Below are positions 1-5,383 of a stretch of DNA of 5,383 nt, piece after piece. Source of the DNA: Candidatus Atribacteria bacterium (GTDB lineage Bacteria; Atribacterota; Phoenicimicrobiia; Phoenicimicrobiales; Stramentimicrobiaceae); the NCBI GenBank assembly GCA_016934875.1, contig JAFGSC010000181.1, positions 1-5,383 on the forward strand, given 5' to 3'. Within the stretch, counting starts at the first letter, position 1, and each line of letters begins with the position of its first letter. Both the position numbers and the translations under genes were made by a program. Under the pieces are notes generated by a model. It was not told the origin of the DNA. It did not search any database and was given only the letters and a program-made list of their open reading frames with translations.

Positions 1-755
1 AATTTAACCATAAAATTTTCTAATTCCTTCACTGCATTGGAGGCTTTTTCGGATGATGAGGCTTGAGCAATATAGGTAGATACATTCTCACTATTCGTCA
101 TTTGATACATGGCTATAGACAAAGGTATATACGCCTGGCTATCCAAGTCCCCAGCCATAGAACCGCCCTTTTCTTCCATAACCCCAACGATCTGAAACAT
201 AAATATTCTACCCTGGTAATTCACTTTTACTTTTTGTCCAACAGGATTATTACCTTCAAAAAGATCAACAGCTAACTCTGACCCCAAAACGATTACCTGA
301 TCTCTTTGCTTATCATCCTGATCGTTGATAAAACGACCCTGTGCAATTTTGTAATTATTGGCTTCCATATAATCAGCATTTGTTCCTACTAAAGTAGAAT
401 TGACATTCACATCATCAAAAATTAAAAGACCACTTAGCTGTTTAGTGGGAATAATCCTACTTACAGATGGACAAAATTTTTCCATATATTCTGCTAATTC
501 AAGAGTAAATTTATCCTGAGAACTGACTATACTCATCTGTCCAAGTCTTCCCCTTATAATCCGAGGAGAGATGGTTATCATATTTGATCCCAATTCCGAG
601 ATATGCGAAGTGACGGATTCCGTAGATCCGGAACCTACCGAAACGATAGCAATAACTGCACCTACGCCAATGACAATTCCCAACATGGAAAGAAAACTAC
701 GCATCTTATTTGCCCACAAACTCTCCAGGGCAATATTTAAACCCTGCATAATCAT
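1..755 (-). CDS. MacB/FtsX-type ABC transporter permease, N-terminal part (cut by window edge)
   Basis: This is the inner-membrane permease of the efflux ABC transporter; 251 codons are visible with no stop, and the C-terminus lies beyond position 1. Seen: a short amphipathic N-terminus with the motif ALESLWANKMRSFLSMLGI, typical of MacB/FtsX permeases, then one hydrophobic membrane segment at about residues 22-43, then a long extracytoplasmic domain from about residue 45 to the edge. That domain contains segments typical of the MacB periplasmic core (GRFI near 140, VIVLGSELA near 154, NPVGQKV near 170, YIPL near 209). The missing part should carry the three remaining membrane helices of the family. 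The start at 755 overlaps the ATPase stop (ATGA) and has GAGGTG five bases upstream; a second ATG at 749 is possible but less well spaced. In this family the permease couples ATP hydrolysis to conformational changes in the periplasmic domain that push substrate through the TolC channel. The ATPase is not fused, unlike E. coli MacB. Family call is firm; substrate unknown. Confidence 0.93.
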   Translation of the reverse strand, partial: MIMQGLNIALESLWANKMRSFLSMLGIVIGVGAVIAIVSVGSGSTESVTSHISELGSNMITISPRIIRGRLGQMSIVSSQDKFTLELAEYMEKFCPSVSRIIPTKQLSGLLIFDDVNVNSTLVGTNADYMEANNYKIAQGRFINDQDDKQRDQVIVLGSELAVDLFEGNNPVGQKVKVNYQGRIFMFQIVGVMEEKGGSMAGDLDSQAYIPLSIAMYQMTNSENVSTYIAQASSSEKASNAVKELENFMVK

Positions 756-1441
756 GCTATCACCTCATCTCTGTCGATCAATCCATCTTTTAAATGAATG
801 ATCCGCCTGGCATATTGTGCAATTTCAGGTTCATGAGTTACTAGGATGATTGTATTTCCTTGCTCATGTAATTTCTGAATGATCTTCATAATATCTAGAC
901 CAGTTTTCGAATCTAAATTCCCGGTTGGCTCATCAGCTAAAATAATCGAAGGGTTATTTATCAAAGCCCTAGCTATAGCTACGCGTTGACGCTGACCGCC
1001 AGAAATTTCACTGGGTTTATGTTTTATTCTATTACCCAACCCTACTTCCTCTAAGGCTTTTCTAGACATTTCTTCTCTTTTTCTTGAACTTATGCCCGAA
1101 TAAATCAAAGGCAATTCAACGTTTTTCAAATTGGTCGCCCTCGGCAATAGATTAAATTGTTGAAAAACAAAACCAATTTTTTGGTTTCGAAAAATAGCTA
1201 ACTGATTATCATCCAGTTTGGTCACGTCCTGGCCAGATAGAAAATACTTTCCAGTTGTAGGATAATCCAGGCAACCAATGATATGCATCAGGGTTGATTT
1301 TCCTGAACCGGAAGGTCCCATGATCGAAACAAATTCACCATTGTGAATCTCAAATGAAATTCCGCGTAGTGCTTCAACAACTACCTTTCCCAAATAATAA
1401 TTTTTCTTCAAATTTTCAATTTTAATAACTATATTGCTCAT
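752..1441 (-). CDS. ABC transporter ATP-binding protein, MacB/LolD/YknY type
   Basis: This 229-residue cytoplasmic ATPase powers the permease encoded immediately downstream. All nucleotide-binding motifs are visible: Walker A GPSGSGKST at residues 42-50, Q-loop in FVFQQFNLLP at 91-100 (Gln94), signature ISGGQRQR at 146-153 (Ile replaces the usual Leu of LSGGQ, a common variant), Walker B IILADEPTGNLD at 167-177 with catalytic Glu171, and the switch His203 in VTHEP. The FQQFNLLP and DEPTGNLDS stretches are characteristic of the family that pairs with MacB, LolCE and FtsX permeases. Length is normal for a stand-alone subunit. The start at 1441 is preceded by AAGGA at 1450-1454 with 8-base spacing, lying against the stop of the adaptor gene (14-base gap). 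Its stop overlaps the permease start in ATGA, so the two subunits are probably made in step. LolD or YknY would look nearly the same; the adaptor and TolC neighbours favour a MacB-like efflux role. Confidence 0.96.
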   Translation of the reverse strand: MSNIVIKIENLKKNYYLGKVVVEALRGISFEIHNGEFVSIMGPSGSGKSTLMHIIGCLDYPTTGKYFLSGQDVTKLDDNQLAIFRNQKIGFVFQQFNLLPRATNLKNVELPLIYSGISSRKREEMSRKALEEVGLGNRIKHKPSEISGGQRQRVAIARALINNPSIILADEPTGNLDSKTGLDIMKIIQKLHEQGNTIILVTHEPEIAQYARRIIHLKDGLIDRDEVIA

Positions 1442-1455
1442 TTCTCTATTCCTTC

Positions 1456-2511
1456 TTAAGGTCTCATCATCGGAATACGCACACCTGAACCGCCAAAACC
1501 TTGATCACGAGAACCACTCGTTGAATTCATCTGATAATTATTTACAATAATCCAATCTCCTTCCTGTAAGCCTTCAGTCACTTCCTGGTAATAACCGTCG
1601 CTGATTCCTATCTTTACCATTGTTGGCATAGCTTGGTTATGATCAACTTTTAGAACCATACTGCCTTTATTCGTTTTCGATATAGCAGTTACGGGAATAA
1701 CGACTACATTTTCTACTAAATGAACAATAATTTCGGCAGTGGCAGAAAATCCTGGTTTAAAGTAAGGAGATACCTCGTCTAATAAAACCGTAACCGGAAC
1801 CGTTACCACACCACTCTCAGTATTGGCATATTCTGATACTTCTGCTACTTCCCCGGAAAAAACCTGGTTTTCCAAAATATCTAATTCGATTTCTACTTTC
1901 TGACCAACTTCTACTTTCAAACAATCAACTTCACTGACCGATACTTCAACTTCATAGGAAGAGTCATCAATCAGATAAATAACATCATCACTTCCTTCGA
2001 TAAAATCTCCTTCCTCGATAAAAATCTCAACAATTTTACCGGAAAAAGGAGCCTTCAGAGTCTTGGATTCATAGTTATCCAAGGCTACTTCCATGGTCAG
2101 CTTCTTTTCTTCTATCTCACTAGGAGAACCGCTAATTTTAGCTAATTCATACTCATTTCTGGCTTTAAGATAGCTTAAGTGTTCCTGTTTATCTTCTAAC
2201 TTCACCAATGCCTGTCCTTGCTCAACGAGATTCCCGGTTTCTACAAATATTTTTTCTACGGTGCCTCCAGTTGTTCCCGTTGATGCAAAACTCAAATGAA
2301 CTTGATTCTCCGGCTGAATGTAGCCACTGGTTGACACCGTCTCTCTTATGCTTCCCTTCGTTACAGTGACAGCAGCCTCCAAATCTATTTCTTCAGCAGA
2401 AATACCAGAATCTGGGTTAGTATTCATAATCTGTATCAGATAGCCTTTTCCAAAATAAATACCTACTCCTAAAATTAGTATGATCAAAAGCCAAATAAGC
2501 CATTTCTTCAT
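1456..2511 (-). CDS. MacA/HlyD-family periplasmic adaptor (membrane-fusion protein)
   Basis: This protein should bridge the inner-membrane ABC permease and the TolC channel. Numbering from the ATG at 2511 (351 residues): N-terminal membrane anchor at about 4-20 without a lipobox; first lipoyl half at about 82-106 (GGTVEKIFVETGNLVEQGQ); a helical hairpin at about 107-153; second lipoyl half at about 154-182 (LKAPFSGKIVEIFIEEGDFI); a beta-barrel region at about 185-265 (SVSEVDCLKVEVGQKVEI, YFKPGFSATAEI); a membrane-proximal domain at about 266-326 (VVVIPVTAI, VTEGLQEGDWIIV); and a Gly/Ser-rich tail ending RIPMMRP, as in many MacA-like adaptors. The hairpin is short, about 22 residues per helix, and I do not see the R-x3-L-x6-S tip motif of TolC-docking adaptors in its usual spacing. 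The frame extends to a GTG at 2523, but ATG 2511 is preferred because GAGGTGAGG lies 6-9 bases before it, whereas the GTG sits inside that RBS. It lies between the outer-membrane factor and the ATPase genes of the same operon. Confidence 0.93.
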   Translation of the reverse strand: MKKWLIWLLIILILGVGIYFGKGYLIQIMNTNPDSGISAEEIDLEAAVTVTKGSIRETVSTSGYIQPENQVHLSFASTGTTGGTVEKIFVETGNLVEQGQALVKLEDKQEHLSYLKARNEYELAKISGSPSEIEEKKLTMEVALDNYESKTLKAPFSGKIVEIFIEEGDFIEGSDDVIYLIDDSSYEVEVSVSEVDCLKVEVGQKVEIELDILENQVFSGEVAEVSEYANTESGVVTVPVTVLLDEVSPYFKPGFSATAEIIVHLVENVVVIPVTAISKTNKGSMVLKVDHNQAMPTMVKIGISDGYYQEVTEGLQEGDWIIVNNYQMNSTSGSRDQGFGGSGVRIPMMRP

Positions 2512-2517
2512 ATTATG

Positions 2518-2526
2518 CCTCACCTC
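2518..2526 (-). promoter_or_regulatory. Ribosome binding site that decides the adaptor start
   Basis: On the minus strand the bases GAGGTGAGG follow directly on the TGA stop of the outer-membrane-factor gene and lie 6 bases before ATG 2511. The alternative GTG start at 2523 is inside this element and has no Shine-Dalgarno sequence of its own, so the protein most likely begins MKKWLIW. Confidence 0.75.
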
Positions 2527-3976
2527 AAATCTCTTCTTGTAAACAGCCGATAAAATGGGCTAACTTTAAACGGTTAATAAACCATTGGTCTTCAGCTTGT
2601 TTTACATTCAATTCCTTCTCTATTAAAGTCAGTAGCTCATTCTGCCACAGACTTATACTGATTGAACCCTGTCGATATTGTTTTTCTATTATTTCAGTCC
2701 TATTCTGCTCTTTTTCCAAAGCCAAAAATTGGGTATTCAAATGAAGCTGATTATATTGGTCTTGATCCATTAATTGTTCTAGCTCTAATATTATTTGCTC
2801 AACTAAGTAGGTAATACTTACCTCCTTTTGTTCAATATCAGCCTGTTTTTGTTCCTCTTCCAGTTTTTGAAGTCCACCGTCAGCTAGGTTGACTGAAAAA
2901 TCAATCATGGCAAACCAGTCATCAGGATACTGATAACCAGCGGAAAGATTCACCTTCGGCTTTCCGTTGTCTTTAGCCCATTCCAATTCCTTTAATAGGG
3001 CTTCTTTCTCCAAAGTACTATTTTTTAGCTGGTAATGATTTTCCAAAGCTTCGTTAATCAGTTCTTCTGTTTTATCATCGCTAATTTGCAGGGTCTCCAT
3101 TTGAGAAAAAAGTGCCTGGATAAAATCACTACCATTCTCGAAAGAGACCACTGTTTCTTTAGGTAAACCAAGAATCAGGTACCATTGCTTTTTTGTCTGT
3201 CCGAGGCTTTGTTCCAGGCTAAATAATTGATTTTTTGCTTCGTCCAAAGTAATTTGTGCCTCTGCTTCCTGTTGATAACCACCCTCTCCCAATGCTATCT
3301 CTCTTTTTACTCTAGCCAATGTTTCTTCAGCTAACCTAACTTGTTCTTTACTGATATTCACCTGTTCTTGAAGTCGAATAATCTCTAGATAATCCTGAAT
3401 AAACTCGATCTGTTTTTCTGCCACTTCCCATTTTAATTCCTCCAATCTAATCTGTAGGCTATTTTTGATATCAAAGACTTGTTTCTCATTGTCAGTCCAA
3501 GTCTCCGGATAGATCTGCTTGCTTAATTTGATATCAGCATTAATCTCTTTGACCATTTCTTCTAAATCTATCTGATCAATACTACCTGATTCCCAGGCTA
3601 ATTCGGTAGAGAGATGGATATTATCAGCAAGAACTTTAGTTGCGGTTACACTAATCTCGGTAGACGGAGTCAATGAACTATCACTCATTTCTATAACCTC
3701 TTCCTCATTTTTTCCAAAATACCAAATCGGTGTAGCGCTGAGATTAACCTGAAAGGATTCGCTAGCATCCAAAATATCTAAATTTCTTTCCAGTTCTGTA
3801 ATACTATAACGGATGGCATTTAAATCATAGTTGTGTTCAATACCCCACTGAATTGCTTCTTCTGGAGTAATTTCTTCTGCACTGGCAATTCCAAAAGTTG
3901 AGATAAAAATTAGGATTAACGCTACGACTGAGGTCATAATCCGACTATGAGTCTTTATTTTTATATTTGTTCTCAT
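2525..3976 (-). CDS. TolC-family outer-membrane efflux protein with beta-strand regions
   Basis: This 483-residue protein is the probable outer-membrane exit duct of the pump. Residues about 1-33 form a signal peptide (hydrophobic 15-30, cleavage likely after IASA). The mature part shows the TolC-family two-fold repeat: each repeat opens with an EAIQWGIEHNYDL-like or ELINEALENHYQL-like helix (about 39 and 304), followed by strand-forming stretches and long coiled-coil helices. Repeat 1 has alternating hydrophobic strands at about 75-88 (FQVNLSATPIWYFG), 106-130 and 147-157. Repeat 2 has them at about 339-366 (PKVNLSAGYQY, MIDFSVNLADGG), the last matching the family's PLFDGG-type strand end. 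Both repeats end in a LILGLPKE-like or HFIGCL segment. Length is usual for the family. The start at 3976 has AAGGAG seven bases upstream and overlaps the preceding TolC-like gene by 4 bases (ATGA). The repeat-1 strand region is unusually long, about 80 residues. The family call is strong; no lipid-attachment cysteine is seen. Confidence 0.9.
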   Translation of the reverse strand: MRTNIKIKTHSRIMTSVVALILIFISTFGIASAEEITPEEAIQWGIEHNYDLNAIRYSITELERNLDILDASESFQVNLSATPIWYFGKNEEEVIEMSDSSLTPSTEISVTATKVLADNIHLSTELAWESGSIDQIDLEEMVKEINADIKLSKQIYPETWTDNEKQVFDIKNSLQIRLEELKWEVAEKQIEFIQDYLEIIRLQEQVNISKEQVRLAEETLARVKREIALGEGGYQQEAEAQITLDEAKNQLFSLEQSLGQTKKQWYLILGLPKETVVSFENGSDFIQALFSQMETLQISDDKTEELINEALENHYQLKNSTLEKEALLKELEWAKDNGKPKVNLSAGYQYPDDWFAMIDFSVNLADGGLQKLEEEQKQADIEQKEVSITYLVEQIILELEQLMDQDQYNQLHLNTQFLALEKEQNRTEIIEKQYRQGSISISLWQNELLTLIEKELNVKQAEDQWFINRLKLAHFIGCLQEEI

Positions 3977-5040
3977 GGTAATACTCCTTCATCTAGAGTT
4001 CCCATTAATCTCTGTAATTCCAGGAAAGCCTGGTAAACCTGACGAACAGATGAAATAAGACGAGATTCCGCATCCAAAACACCAATGACTGACGAGAGCG
4101 CCTCTTCCTCAGTTCTCAAACCAGCCTGAACCTGCCTTCGAATCATCAATTCATTTTCTTTCATCTGTTCTAAATTTTTCTGACTTAAAGCAATATCATT
4201 CTTAGCCTGGTTATAATTCAACCACTGGGTTTCAACCTGATAATCGAGGTTCTGTAGAGTTAAAGATTTTTCCAATCCCGCTATACTTCGTTCATTTTCT
4301 AATTCTTGAATTTCAATTTCTGAATATCCATTGACTTTTGATTTTTCCAATTCCTTTAAAATCTGATCCATTCTAATTTCTTGACTCTGCAAAGTAAAGC
4401 TATTTTCTCTAGCTAGCGTAATCGCCTCAGTCAGATCAACCTCCGAAAATCTAGGGATACTTAATTTGGTCAATTTTATTGTTTGGTCACGTGGAATACC
4501 CAAAGCATTCTTAGTCTCAATAATGAGTTGTTGATAATCTAACACACTTTCTTGGTAAGAGAAAAGGGCATCATAATATTCATTTCCCTGTTGCAATAAG
4601 TCAAGGTCAATACTGTATCCAGTTGCCACCTTTTTTTCAACATCCTTTAAAACTGTCTCTTCCAATTCTACATTTTCTTTTTTGCTATCAATATCTTTCT
4701 CAGCCATTAACAATTGAAAATAATAATCGACTACCTGAATAAATAATTGGTCTTTTTCCGCTTGAAATTGGCTCTGTTGGTTTAAAAGCGTTATCTCTTT
4801 TTGTAAATCAGCTATTGTTGATTCTGTTAGTAGATTCTCTGCTTCCATTCTTTGAACCTCTAGTGTGGTATTCTGTAATTGATAATTCACTTTTTGTAAT
4901 TCCAGATTATTCGAGATAGCTAAAGACACCATTTGTGAAAGCCCCAGTATGGTTGTAGGCTCTTGAGCTACAATTTGCATATTCCCAATTAATAAAAAAA
5001 TCAAAAATAGATAACTCGTAAAAAATGATTTTTTCTTCAT
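3973..5040 (-). CDS. Short TolC-like coiled-coil protein apparently lacking beta-barrel strands
   Basis: First gene of the operon, 355 residues. Residues 1-26 are a signal peptide or signal anchor (KKK, then hydrophobic 10-19, possible cleavage near VAQ); there is no lipobox and no cysteine in the protein. The rest follows the TolC two-fold plan: helix starts at about 33 (LGLSQMVSLAISNNLELQ) and 202 (DLTEAITLARENSFTLQ), coiled coils at about 76-177 and 250-345, a LGIP-type repeat end at 180-183, and RRQVQAGLRTEEEAL, which resembles the conserved R-x-G segment of OEP repeats, at 301-314. Where TolC proteins carry outer-membrane strands, this one has only ENLLTESTIADLQ (about 68-80) and KSKVNGYSEIEIQE (about 233-246). 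It is therefore about 70-130 residues shorter than typical family members. The frame is intact, RBS AAAGGAGG lies 9 bases before the ATG, and the stop overlaps the next TolC gene. I infer a periplasmic helical-barrel partner or extension and not a pore in the outer membrane. Relationship to TolC is fairly sure; the role is unknown. Confidence 0.85.
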   Translation of the reverse strand: MKKKSFFTSYLFLIFLLIGNMQIVAQEPTTILGLSQMVSLAISNNLELQKVNYQLQNTTLEVQRMEAENLLTESTIADLQKEITLLNQQSQFQAEKDQLFIQVVDYYFQLLMAEKDIDSKKENVELEETVLKDVEKKVATGYSIDLDLLQQGNEYYDALFSYQESVLDYQQLIIETKNALGIPRDQTIKLTKLSIPRFSEVDLTEAITLARENSFTLQSQEIRMDQILKELEKSKVNGYSEIEIQELENERSIAGLEKSLTLQNLDYQVETQWLNYNQAKNDIALSQKNLEQMKENELMIRRQVQAGLRTEEEALSSVIGVLDAESRLISSVRQVYQAFLELQRLMGTLDEGVLP

Positions 5041-5049
5041 TTTTATTAG

Positions 5050-5057
5050 CCTCCTTT
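5050..5057 (-). promoter_or_regulatory. Strong ribosome binding site of the first operon gene
   Basis: The minus strand reads AAAGGAGG, near-perfectly complementary to the 16S rRNA tail, with 9 bases before ATG 5040. It fixes the start of the short TolC-like protein and is one of the signs of a Firmicutes-like host. Confidence 0.85.
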
Positions 5058-5104
5058 GCGTTTTAAGAAATTTGCTAGTACGACATTCCTTATTTTTAAT
5101 AGTA

Positions 5105-5124
5105 ATTATACTAAATTATACTAA
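5105..5124 (-). promoter_or_regulatory. Probable operon promoter region: twin TATAAT boxes in a 10-bp tandem repeat
   Basis: The minus strand carries TTAGTATAAT twice in tandem (5124-5115 and 5114-5105), so two perfect -10 hexamers sit exactly one helical turn apart. Transcription from the nearer box would begin around 5098 and give a leader of about 58 bases before ATG 5040. No good -35 hexamer lies at 16-18 bases from either box (AAGCAC and AATTTT at 17), and there is no TG extension, so the promoter may depend on an activator. The -10 call is by sequence match only; the region is very AT-rich, which raises the chance of coincidental matches. Confidence 0.5.
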
Positions 5125-5171
5125 ACAAAAATTAATAGTGCTTAAACAAAATATTAAATTTTTATAAACAA
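5122..5171. repeat. Three TAAACAA heptamers spaced 21 and 22 bp
   Basis: On the plus strand TAAACAA occurs at 5122-5128, 5143-5149 and 5165-5171 (TTGTTTA on the operon strand); the first two extend to TAAACAAAA. The spacing is about two helical turns, so all copies face the same side of the DNA, and they lie just upstream of or overlapping the operon's -35 zone. This is the layout of a binding array for a transcription factor acting on direct repeats. AT-richness makes some chance recurrence possible. Confidence 0.4.
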
Positions 5172-5221
5172 TGGTCTTAATCATCATATAATACTCTGAT
5201 AGAACCATTCTCATTATTCCT

Positions 5222-5235
5222 TTACCCTATGGTAA
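5222..5235. repeat. Short inverted repeat TTACC-N4-GGTAA
   Basis: Five-base arms flank CTAT, and the central TA also pairs, so 12 of 14 positions are symmetric. It lies midway between the divergent promoters and could be an operator for a dimeric regulator. There is no run of T after it, so it is not a terminator. Low confidence as a functional site. Confidence 0.25.
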
Positions 5236-5291
5236 TGTATCAATGATTGTCTAAATAACTCAAATAAGTCACTCTCATCTGCTTATTTTCA

Positions 5292-5319
5292 TTGACAAAT
5301 TCGGAATCTCTTCTATAAT
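5292..5319 (+). promoter_or_regulatory. Consensus vegetative (sigma-70/sigma-A type) promoter of the divergent gene
   Basis: A perfect TTGACA at 5292-5297 and a perfect TATAAT at 5314-5319 are separated by 16 bases. Transcription would start near 5326, about 30 bases before the ATG at 5355. Such a strong promoter followed at once by an inverted repeat suggests that the gene is kept in check by a repressor. Confidence 0.8.
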
Positions 5320-5339
5320 ATATTTAGCTGGCTAAATAT
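5320..5339. promoter_or_regulatory. SlyA/MarR-type operator over the divergent transcription start
   Basis: Nine-base inverted arms ATATTTAGC and GCTAAATAT are separated by TG. The core TTAGC-TG-GCTAA matches the SlyA consensus TTAGCAAGCTAA apart from the two central bases. It begins directly after the -10 box and covers the expected +1, the classic position for autorepression by a MarR/SlyA-family dimer. The repeat is seen directly; the identity of the binding protein is inferred. Confidence 0.7.
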
Positions 5340-5354
5340 TAAGGATAGAAACTC

Positions 5355-5383
5355 ATGTCGGAAAACAAAGAAATTAGAGATAT
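5355..5383 (+). CDS. Start of a divergent gene, possibly a MarR/SlyA-family regulator (cut by window edge)
   Basis: Only nine full codons are visible (MSENKEIRD...) before the window ends. The reading frame is supported by AAGGA at 5341-5345 with 9-base spacing, a consensus promoter at 5292-5319 and an operator-like palindrome over the start site. The peptide itself identifies no family. The SlyA/MarR-type palindrome at its promoter, and its position divergent to an efflux operon, fit an autoregulated MarR-family repressor of the pump, but this rests on context alone. Confidence 0.6.

Noticed and set aside
63..275. Plus-strand open frame of 70 codons
   Set aside because: It lies antisense inside the permease gene, has no RBS, and its translation resembles no protein; the minus-strand frame through the same bases encodes a clear MacB domain.
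571..801. Plus-strand open frame of 76 codons
   Set aside because: It is antisense to the permease start and the ATPase end, with no ribosome binding site; a shadow of the real genes.
2512..2523. GTG at 2523 as the adaptor start
   Set aside because: It sits inside the GAGGTGAGG ribosome binding site of ATG 2511 and has no Shine-Dalgarno of its own; the extra four residues would only add a tail before the membrane anchor.
3973..5040. Reading the short TolC-like gene as a frameshifted or truncated pseudogene
   Set aside because: The frame is open from a strong RBS to a stop coupled with the next gene, both helical repeats and the C-terminal helix are present, and the missing parts are matching internal segments in both halves, not an end.
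5041..5354. Search for a terminator, tRNA, small RNA, riboswitch or small gene in the intergenic region
   Set aside because: No GC-rich stem followed by T-run, no tRNA-like arms and no open frame with an RBS was seen. A weak AATGGT/ACCATT pairing (5170-5175 with 5204-5209) has a 28-base loop and is too short to count.
1..5383. CRISPR array, insertion sequence or transposase remnant
   Set aside because: No regularly spaced long repeats, terminal inverted repeats or transposase-like protein was seen; genes are contiguous and codirectional.

Overview
The window holds most of an export operon on the minus strand, read from about 5100 down past position 1, and the first codons of a divergent plus-strand gene at the right edge. 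In transcription order the operon encodes: a short TolC-related coiled-coil protein (5040-3973), a TolC-family outer-membrane factor (3976-2525), a MacA/HlyD-type membrane-fusion adaptor (2511-1456), a MacB/LolD-type ABC ATPase (1441-752), and the N-terminal 251 residues of a MacB/FtsX-type permease (755-1, cut by the window edge). Neighbouring genes overlap by 4 bases (ATGA) or are separated by at most 15 bases, so they are almost certainly co-transcribed and partly translationally coupled. Together they look like a tripartite MacAB-TolC-type efflux pump. ATPase and permease are separate proteins, as in YknYZ-type systems, and not fused as in E. coli MacB. The substrate cannot be told from the sequence.

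Organism: the DNA is AT-rich, with strong AAGGAGG-like ribosome binding sites and a Firmicutes-like style of gene, yet a TolC-type outer-membrane channel with recognisable beta-strands is present. This combination suggests a low-GC bacterium with two membranes, for example a diderm Firmicute (Halanaerobiales- or Negativicutes-like). This is an inference; nothing here fixes the taxon.

The most unusual item is the first operon gene. It keeps the two-fold repeated alpha-helical architecture of TolC, but both places where TolC family members carry their outer-membrane beta-strands are reduced to short helical or turn-like linkers. It is intact, has a signal peptide and an excellent RBS, and is translationally coupled to a second TolC gene that does keep its strands. 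A barrel-less TolC paralogue next to a normal one, together with an adaptor whose alpha-hairpin is short, raises the possibility of a modified or extended periplasmic conduit.

The intergenic region (5041-5354) has no gene but is rich in signals. On the operon side there are twin TATAAT boxes made by a 10-bp tandem repeat and three TAAACAA heptamers at 21-22 bp spacing. In the middle is a small palindrome. On the plus strand there is a consensus sigma-70/A-type promoter whose start region is covered by a near-perfect inverted repeat of the SlyA/MarR type, followed by an RBS and ATG. The divergent gene is therefore probably an autoregulated MarR/SlyA-family regulator, although only nine full codons are visible.
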